Assembly: GCF_009183655.1 (NCBI RefSeq)
Contig: NZ_WEIO01000004.1
Location: 297,556-361,555, forward strand
Source of the DNA: Bacillus aerolatus
GTDB lineage: Bacteria; Bacillota; Bacilli; Bacillales; Domibacillaceae
Length of the DNA stretch: 64,000 nucleotides
Direction of reading: 5' to 3'
Shown in pieces: positions 59,467 to 64,000 of the stretch; position 1 is the first letter of the stretch; every line of letters starts with the position of its first letter. The notes under the pieces were generated by a model. That model was not told the DNA's origin, did not search any database, and was given only the letters and a program-made list of their open reading frames with translations. A program made the position numbers and the translations under genes.

Positions 59467-60576
59467 TTATCTATCTTCTATTGGAACATAGCTCCTAAAT
59501 TGTGATCCAACATACTCAGCTCTTGGACGGATTAAACGGTTATTAGCATACTGTTCAAGAATATGAGCTGTCCACCCCGAAGTTCTGCTAACAGCAAAGA
59601 TTGGAGTAAATAGCTCTCTCGCTATTCCTAAACTATGGTAAGTAGATGCTGAGTAAAAATCCACGTTAGGAAGAAGCCCTTTTTCTTTCGTAAGGATTTC
59701 ATCAATTTTCACAGAAATTTCGTATAATTTATCCTGTCCTTTGAGTGCAGTCAATTTTTGTGACATGCTCTTTAAGAATTTGGCGCGTGGATCCCCTGTT
59801 TTATAGACGCGGTGACCAAATCCCATGATTTTTTTCTTATCAACTATAGCTTGATAAATATAGGGCTCAACATTTTCAACCTCCCCAATTTCCTCCAACA
59901 TTTCCATTACCGCTTCATTAGCTCCTCCATGCAAAGGGCCACTTAATGTACCAATGGCCGATACAACCCCTGCATAAATGTTAGCCAGCGTCCCTACCGT
60001 TACACGCGAGGCGAATGTTGACGCATTTAGCTCATGATCTGCATGAAGGACCAGAGCCGTATCCAATGATTTAATAGCGATCTCCTCTGGATCTTCACCA
60101 TTTAACATATATAAGAAATTCTGAGCAAACGTAAACTCAGGTTTAGGAGATAGGATATCTTTTCCTTCTCTTACACGTTGAATAGCAGCTACCACTGTTG
60201 AAATCTTCGCTTGTATATTTAATGCCTTGCGGCGATTCGCTTCAGGAAACATATCATTTGCATCTAGATCGTACATTTCAAGCGCCGAAACAACTGTTCT
60301 AAGCATCGCCATTGGGTGAGTATTTTTAGGTAAAGTTTTCATTAGGGAAATGATTTCATCAGGTAATACACCTTGAAAAGCAAGGTCTTGCCTTAGCTTA
60401 GTAAGTTGTTCAGCTGTAGGCAATTCATCATTCCACAACAAGTATAGTACCTCTTCGAAGCTAGCATACTTGGCTAATTCATCGATACTGATTCCCCTAT
60501 ACGTTAGTACACCATCAATAATGGAGCTAATTCCGGATTGTGTGGCCACAATCCCTTCTAATCCTGCAGTTGACAT
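59467..60576 (-). CDS. Citrate synthase, CitA/CitZ type
   Basis: A 369-residue short bacterial citrate synthase that condenses oxaloacetate and acetyl-CoA. Active-site blocks: HADHELNAST, GPLHGGANE (His), MGFGHRVYKTGDPRA (His, Arg) and NVDFYSA (Asp). Length fits CitA or CitZ; the usual citZ-icd-mdh context is absent, so this may be the secondary enzyme or a 2-methylcitrate synthase. GAGGAGG precedes the ATG. Confidence 0.9.
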   Translation of the reverse strand: MSTAGLEGIVATQSGISSIIDGVLTYRGISIDELAKYASFEEVLYLLWNDELPTAEQLTKLRQDLAFQGVLPDEIISLMKTLPKNTHPMAMLRTVVSALEMYDLDANDMFPEANRRKALNIQAKISTVVAAIQRVREGKDILSPKPEFTFAQNFLYMLNGEDPEEIAIKSLDTALVLHADHELNASTFASRVTVGTLANIYAGVVSAIGTLSGPLHGGANEAVMEMLEEIGEVENVEPYIYQAIVDKKKIMGFGHRVYKTGDPRAKFLKSMSQKLTALKGQDKLYEISVKIDEILTKEKGLLPNVDFYSASTYHSLGIARELFTPIFAVSRTSGWTAHILEQYANNRLIRPRAEYVGSQFRSYVPIEDR

Positions 60577-61030
60577 CGTAATTCCTCCTCTTCTTTACTA
60601 TTCATTTTAGAAAATTCCGAATAATTGTCCTTTTAAAAGTTTACATCTTCATTCTCTCTAAGTAAAATAAATAAATGGAATACATTTTATGAAGAAAAAG
60701 AATAAGTCTAGAAGTCGTCTATGGAATTACGAAGCTTAAAATCATTTATTTAAATACGCGACCATCAAAGTTTAACTAAAGCTGTCGGACGAATCATGTA
60801 CAAACAGGGGAAAAAAGCGCTAGAACGATTCAGCGTATTCAACTAAAATAACCCATCCAAAAATCCAAACACGTTACATCACATAATAGCAAATATGGAG
60901 AGAAATCGACACTCTCTCTACTAGCAATGAGGTATAAAGCTTTGTTAAACGGGTTTTATGTAAATTTAATTTGTTTTTTATAATGCAGCATTCATTTTTT
61001 GTAACTTTTTGATATCCTTTGTAGAAACTG
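60577..61030. other. Non-coding stretch, no feature recognised
   Basis: AT-rich gap upstream of citrate synthase. Frames are short and lack ribosome binding sites. A possible decayed coding fragment near 60.74-60.84 kb cannot be identified. Confidence 0.5.
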
Positions 61031-61059
61031 TTTACACTTTGCTTCATATTGCTCATAAT
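61031..61059 (+). promoter_or_regulatory. Probable promoter of the 52-aa gene
   Basis: TTTACA (61031-61036), 17-bp spacer, CATAAT (61054-61059), about 70 bases before the start codon. Confidence 0.55.
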
Positions 61060-61127
61060 ATCTTTTGTTGCCTATTAGACATGTTATGCAAACAAAAAAA
61101 TTATCTTTTAATGGAGGGAAGCTTTTC

Positions 61128-61286
61128 ATGTGGGTAATCACCGTTTATTCAAAGGAAAACACTACCATGTTTGAGTTTGACACAGAGAAAGAAGCAAGAG
61201 AAACTTTAAAGAACATTCAAGGTTACAAGATTCTGTCTGAGGTTGTTTATTTTAATGATCATCGTTTTGCTTTAACAGTTGTTTAA
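61128..61286 (+). CDS. 52-residue conserved-looking small protein
   Basis: Starts MWVITVYSKENTTMFEF, predicted alpha/beta, no signal or membrane helix. GGAGGG lies 10 bases upstream and a strong terminator follows; an upstream ATG adds 21 residues but has no site. Function unknown. Confidence 0.72.
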   Translation: MWVITVYSKENTTMFEFDTEKEARETLKNIQGYKILSEVVYFNDHRFALTVV

Positions 61287-61311
61287 GATCTTTGCCATAA
61301 TAATACGTTTA

Positions 61312-61358
61312 AAAGTGGCTGACTCAAAAGCATGAATAACTTTTGAGTCAGCCACTTT
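61312..61358. terminator. Bidirectional terminator, small gene / tRNA array
   Basis: Perfect 19-bp stem AAAGTGGCTGACTCAAAAG and its complement, T-rich on both sides. It ends the minus-strand tRNA array and the plus-strand 52-aa gene. Confidence 0.93.
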
Positions 61359-61366
61359 ATTTTTTA

Positions 61367-61440
61367 CGTGCCTTAGAGGATTTGAACCTCTGACCTACAG
61401 CTTAGGAGGCTGTTGCTCTATCCAACTGAGCTAAAGGCAC
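61367..61440 (-). tRNA. tRNA-Arg (CCT)
   Basis: Full cloverleaf; anticodon arm ACAGC-CTCCTAA-GCTGT. Last gene of the array, separated from the rest by a decayed Ser remnant and a hairpin. Confidence 0.95.
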
Positions 61441-61456
61441 CTCTAAATATAAAAAT

Positions 61457-61497
61457 AACCCTATTTTTTCTTCTTAGCACAGAAAAAATCGGGATTT
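61457..61497 (-). terminator. Terminator-like hairpin before tRNA-Arg
   Basis: AACCCTATTTTTTCT / AGAAAAAATCGGGATT arms pair almost fully; minus strand continues TTATTTTTATA. It may mark the former end of the array. Confidence 0.6.
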
Positions 61498-61519
61498 TCA
61501 CTTCCAAAAAAAAACATAT

Positions 61520-61555
61520 TAGCGGAGGTGCCTCTTCAGCCTCTTAAGTACCTCC
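61520..61555 (-). pseudogene. Decayed tRNA-Ser remnant
   Basis: Minus strand has a Ser-like 5' part (GGAGGTACTTAAGAGGCTGA) joined directly to a matching 3' acceptor ACCTCC, then G-CTA where G73-CCA would stand. Anticodon, variable and T arms are gone. It sits after tRNA-Asn, where Bacillus clusters usually have tRNA-Ser. Confidence 0.65.
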
Positions 61556-61568
61556 CCATAAAAAACAA

Positions 61569-61640
61569 CTCCGCAGGCAAGATTCGAACTTGCGACCGAT
61601 CGGTTAACAGCCGATTGCTCTACCACTGAGCTACTGCGGA
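61569..61640 (-). tRNA. tRNA-Asn (GTT)
   Basis: Complete cloverleaf; anticodon arm ATCGG-CTGTTAA-CCGAT. Confidence 0.96.
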
Positions 61641-61646
61641 ACAAAG

Positions 61647-61720
<74 letters not shown>

Positions 61721-61736
61721 ATTTAAAATTAAATGG

Positions 61737-61807
61737 AGCGGGTGAAGGGAATCGAACCCTCATCATCAGCTTGGAAGGCTGAGGTTTTACCACTAAACTA
61801 CACCCGC
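61737..61807 (-). tRNA. tRNA-Gly (TCC)
   Basis: Complete cloverleaf; anticodon arm TCAGC-CTTCCAA-GCTGA; CCA encoded. Confidence 0.96.
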
Positions 61808-61821
61808 ATATTCGAAGTTAG

Positions 61822-61880
61822 AGGCAGCACCAGGATTTAAAACGGGAATAAAGATGTTGCAGCCCTCTGCCTATACTGCT
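61822..61880 (-). pseudogene. Decayed tRNA-Cys (GCA) remnant
   Basis: About 59 bases instead of 71. The anticodon region AGAGG-GCTGCAAC-ATCTT, the T-arm stretch TTTTAAATCC and acceptor TGCTGCCT-CTA align with tRNA-Cys, but the D arm is deleted and many C-to-T/G-to-A changes break stems. Lies between Gln and Gly, adjacent to Gly as in Bacillus Gln-Gly-Cys clusters. Confidence 0.7.
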
Positions 61881-61891
61881 ATTAAGGTTGG

Positions 61892-61963
61892 CTGGGCTAG
61901 CAGGATTCGAACCTGCGCATGACGGAGTCAAAGTCCGTTGCCTTACCGCTTGGCTATAACCCA
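61892..61963 (-). tRNA. tRNA-Gln (TTG)
   Basis: Complete cloverleaf; anticodon arm ACGGA-CTTTGAC-TCCGT. Confidence 0.96.
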
Positions 61964-61982
61964 TTCACTCTATGTAATTATG

Positions 61983-62057
61983 GGGCGATCGAGGGGAATC
62001 GAACCCCCGAGTGTCGGAGCCACAATCCGATGCGTTAACCACTTCGCCACGACCGCC
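61983..62057 (-). tRNA. tRNA-His (GTG)
   Basis: Complete cloverleaf with the extra G at -1; anticodon arm TCGGA-TTGTGGC-TCCGA. Confidence 0.96.
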
Positions 62058-62070
62058 ATAATAAAACTGG

Positions 62071-62151
62071 TGGAGGGGGGCAGATTCGAACTGCCGAACC
62101 CGAAGGAGCGGATTTACAGTCCGCCGCGTTTAGCCACTTCGCTACCCCTCC
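62071..62151 (-). tRNA. tRNA-Tyr (GTA)
   Basis: Class II tRNA with long variable arm; anticodon arm GCGGA-CTGTAAA-TCCGC. Confidence 0.96.
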
Positions 62152-62185
62152 ATATCTAAAAAAAAGAAGTATATATGAAAAAAGG

Positions 62186-62258
62186 TGGCTCAGGACGGAA
62201 TCGAACCGCCGACACATGGATTTTCAGTCCATTGCTCTACCGACTGAGCTACTGAGCC
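62186..62258 (-). tRNA. tRNA-Phe (GAA)
   Basis: Complete cloverleaf; anticodon arm ATGGA-CTGAAAA-TCCAT. Confidence 0.96.
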
Positions 62259-62308
62259 ACACAAAAGCTATATACCAACAATAGGGATTCCTACTGGAAG
62301 AAATATGG

Positions 62309-62382
62309 CGGTCCGGACGGGACTCGAACCCGCGACCTCCTGCGTGACAGGCAGGCATTCTAACCAACTGAACTACCGGACC
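62309..62382 (-). tRNA. tRNA-Asp (GTC)
   Basis: Complete cloverleaf; anticodon arm CCTGC-CTGTCAC-GCAGG. Confidence 0.96.
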
Positions 62383-62385
62383 ATA

Positions 62386-62459
<74 letters not shown>

Positions 62460-62479
62460 ACGATTGTAAGTTTTTATGG

Positions 62480-62569
62480 AGGAGGAAGAGGGATTCGAAC
62501 CCCCGCGCGGTTTAACCCGCCTGTCGGTTTTCAAGACCGATCCCTTCAGCCAGACTTGGGTATTCCTCC
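62480..62569 (-). tRNA. tRNA-Ser (TGA)
   Basis: Class II tRNA with long variable arm; anticodon arm TCGGT-CTTGAAA-ACCGA; CCA encoded after an unusual T73. Confidence 0.94.
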
Positions 62570-62585
62570 AAAATAGCGATTCAAT

Positions 62586-62627
62586 TAGTGGATCTTGCAG
62601 AACTCGAACTGGCTGAGCTGCACCACC
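62586..62627 (-). pseudogene. Chimeric tRNA remnant (elongator Met 5' end joined to Ile-CAT 3' end)
   Basis: 42 bases: GGTGGTGCAGCTCAGC resembles the first 16 bases of elongator tRNA-Met, and GTTCGAGTTCTGCAAGATCC resembles the T arm and acceptor of tRNA-Ile(CAT), with C-to-T and G-to-A changes. Both anticodon arms are missing. The position between Ala and Ser is where Bacillus clusters have Met-Ile. Confidence 0.7.
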
Positions 62628-62643
62628 ATTTTCAAAAATAAAA

Positions 62644-62716
62644 TGGAGCCTAGCGGGATCGAACCGCTGACCTCCTGCGTGCAAAGCAGGCGCTCTCCCA
62701 GCTGAGCTAAGGCCCC
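62644..62716 (-). tRNA. tRNA-Ala (TGC)
   Basis: Complete cloverleaf; anticodon arm CCTGC-TTTGCAC-GCAGG. Confidence 0.96.
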
Positions 62717-62744
62717 ATGTTATTATTTTAAACCTTCGGGCTGG

Positions 62745-62818
62745 TCGGGAAGACAGGATTCGAACCTGCGGCCCCTTGGTCCCAAACCAAGTGCTCTACC
62801 AAGCTGAGCTACTTCCCG
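62745..62818 (-). tRNA. tRNA-Pro (TGG)
   Basis: Complete cloverleaf; anticodon arm CTTGG-TTTGGGA-CCAAG. Confidence 0.96.
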
Positions 62819-62829
62819 TTAATAAATGG

Positions 62830-62903
62830 CGCGCCCGAGAGGAGTCGAACCCCTAACCTTTTGATCCGTAGTCAAACGCTCTATCCAATTGAGCTACGGG
62901 CGC
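62830..62903 (-). tRNA. tRNA-Arg (ACG)
   Basis: Complete cloverleaf; anticodon arm TTTGA-CTACGGA-TCAAA. Confidence 0.96.
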
Positions 62904-62912
62904 AAAAAATGG

Positions 62913-62998
62913 TGCCGAGAACCGGAATCGAACCGGTACGGTAGTCACCTACCGCAGGATTTTAAGTCCTGTGCGTCTGCCAGTTCCGCCACCCCGGC
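62913..62998 (-). tRNA. tRNA-Leu (TAA)
   Basis: Class II tRNA; anticodon arm CAGGA-CTTAAAA-TCCTG. Confidence 0.96.
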
Positions 62999-63007
62999 AC
63001 TATATGG

Positions 63008-63079
63008 AGCGGAAGACGGGATTCGAACCCGCGACCCCCACCTTGGCAAGGTGGTGTTCTACCACTGAACTACTTCCGC
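63008..63079 (-). tRNA. tRNA-Gly (GCC)
   Basis: Complete cloverleaf; anticodon arm around CACC-TTGCCAA-GGTG; CCA encoded. Confidence 0.96.
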
Positions 63080-63131
63080 GTGTGCTTGTCACAGTCCGTG
63101 ACAGTTCTTAACAGAAGAACATTATAATAAA

Positions 63132-63213
63132 TGCGGGTGAAGGGAGTCGAACCCCCACGCCTTGCGGCGCCAGATCCTAAGTCTGGTGCGTCTGCCAATT
63201 CCGCCACACCCGC
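63132..63213 (-). tRNA. tRNA-Leu (TAG)
   Basis: Class II tRNA; anticodon arm CCAGA-CTTAGGA-TCTGG. Confidence 0.96.
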
Positions 63214-63225
63214 ATTATAAAGTGG

Positions 63226-63298
63226 TGAGCCATGAAGGACTCGAACCTTCGACCCTCTGATTAAAAGTCAGATGCTCTACCAACTGAGCTAATGGCTC
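63226..63298 (-). tRNA. tRNA-Lys (TTT)
   Basis: Complete cloverleaf; anticodon arm TCTGA-CTTTTAA-TCAGA. Confidence 0.96.
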
Positions 63299-63339
63299 GT
63301 TCTAAAAATGAACGAATTGTATAAAAAGTATTAAAGTGG

Positions 63340-63412
<73 letters not shown>

Positions 63413-63433
63413 AACATATTATAAGAGAAATGG

Positions 63434-63506
63434 TGGAGGATGACGGGATCGAACCGCCGACCCTCTGCTTGTAAGGCAGATGCTCTCCCAGCTGAGCTAA
63501 TCCTCC
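63434..63506 (-). tRNA. tRNA-Val (TAC)
   Basis: Complete cloverleaf; anticodon arm TCTGC-CTTACAA-GCAGA. Confidence 0.96.
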
Positions 63507-63512
63507 ATATGG

Positions 63513-63584
63513 TGACCCGTACGGGATTCGAACCCGTGTTACCGCCGTGAAAGGGCGGTGTCTTAACCGCTTGACCAACGGGCC
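63513..63584 (-). tRNA. tRNA-Glu (TTC)
   Basis: Complete cloverleaf; anticodon arm CCGCC-CTTTCAC-GGCGG. First tRNA after the 5S gene. Confidence 0.96.
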
Positions 63585-63603
63585 AACTATAATAAATTTA
63601 CGC

Positions 63604-63628
63604 AAAATAAAAACCCCAATAGGGGCTT
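63604..63628 (-). terminator. Terminator-like hairpin between 5S rRNA and the tRNA array
   Basis: Minus strand AGCCCC-TATT-GGGGTT followed by TTTATTTTG. Looks like a short intrinsic terminator inside what should be one rRNA-tRNA transcript. Confidence 0.7.
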
Positions 63629-63629
63629 T

Positions 63630-63745
<116 letters not shown>

Positions 63746-63840
63746 CTGTATAAAATTGAAAGAGTTGTTCTTTCAAAACTGGATAATATGTTGTATAAGT
63801 AACCGGCAAGACCATGCCATTTGGTGTTATTCGTTTGTTC

Positions 63841-63868
63841 CGTTCAGGCGTGTTTCATCGCCTGAACG
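63841..63868 (-). other. Hairpin in the 23S-5S spacer
   Basis: Perfect 10-bp arms CGTTCAGGCG / CGCCTGAACG with an 8-base loop, about 13 bases after the 23S 3' end; a candidate processing signal. Confidence 0.65.
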
Positions 63869-63880
63869 TTTCGTTTTTGG

Positions 63881-64000
63881 TTAAGTCCTCGATCGATTAG
63901 TATTCGTCAGCTCCACGTGTCGCCACGCTTCCACCCCGAACCTATCTACCTGATCATCTTTCAGGGATCTTACTAGCTTGCGCTAAGGGAAATCTCATCT
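63881..64000 (-). rRNA. rrl: 23S ribosomal RNA, 3' end only
   Basis: The minus strand ends with the 23S terminus ACTAATCGATCGAGGACTTAA, preceded by the conserved GGTAGATAGGTTCGGGGTGG. The gene continues beyond the right edge of the window. Confidence 0.95.

Noticed and set aside
60740..60845. Possible transposase relic upstream of citrate synthase
   Set aside because: Translations show scattered stops and no motif I can name.

Overview
The window reads as chromosomal DNA of a spore-forming member of the Bacillaceae (Firmicutes). Evidence: strong AGGAGG-type ribosome binding sites and frequent TTG/GTG starts, a CotF-like coat protein, a DUF3231 protein, orthologues of Bacillus yclNOPQ, a HemAT globin sensor whose key residues fall at the B. 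subtilis positions (Tyr70, His123), and an rRNA-tRNA block whose gene order follows the large Bacillus tRNA clusters. Species cannot be fixed from the sequence.

Layout. 1-3.7 kb: 2-hydroxyacid dehydrogenase, RodA-type SEDS protein, an unknown protein and a thioredoxin. 3.7-10.7 kb: a sigma-54 activator divergent from an operon with a textbook -24/-12 promoter (nitrilase-family amidase, N-carbamoylase-like M20 hydrolase, ArgE/DapE-like M20 hydrolase, a 58-aa membrane peptide and a Na+/solute symporter). 10.8-23.5 kb: HemAT, a YodB-like redox repressor facing a nitroreductase, a TnpB-only IS element, NagB, an MccF/LdcA peptidase, an SLH-CAP exoprotein, a two-component system and several very small proteins. 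23.5-28 kb: Fur-type petrobactin-like siderophore uptake operon and a MarR regulator. 28-35.8 kb: MMPL exporter, DEAD-box helicase, coat protein, SDR with MarR, DedA.

35.8-53.4 kb is the most coherent accessory region: two adjacent sugar/sugar-acid catabolic clusters on the minus strand. Cluster A (LacI, lactonase, two-subunit UxaA-type dehydratase, two SDRs, FAH hydrolase, FucU mutarotase, MFS sugar porter) can be read as a complete non-phosphorylative L-fucose-type pathway to pyruvate plus lactate. Cluster B (IclR, SDR, FAH hydrolase, TRAP transporter, a second FAH protein of the 2-keto-3-deoxypentonate dehydratase type, a second UxaA pair, 2-oxoglutarate semialdehyde dehydrogenase) appears to carry two alternative exits from one intermediate, one to pyruvate plus a hydroxyacid and one to 2-oxoglutarate. 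The SDR and FAH hydrolase of the two clusters are clear paralogues.

53.6-61.3 kb: a small lipoprotein, a glutamine-type ABC transporter, a TetR-controlled ABC exporter with two operators on its promoter, citrate synthase and a 52-aa protein. 61.3-64 kb: 21 intact tRNA genes, three decayed tRNA remnants, 5S rRNA and the 3' end of 23S rRNA, all on the minus strand.

Across the window, six intergenic places carry degenerate arrays with a 20-21 bp period. Each array has its own fixed core (TGCAC twice, GTTCA twice, GATAA, and a GTAAAT-like core), nearly always just 3' of a gene. They are not CRISPRs and I cannot assign them to a known class. All functional claims rest on reading translations, motifs and context; no database search was run.
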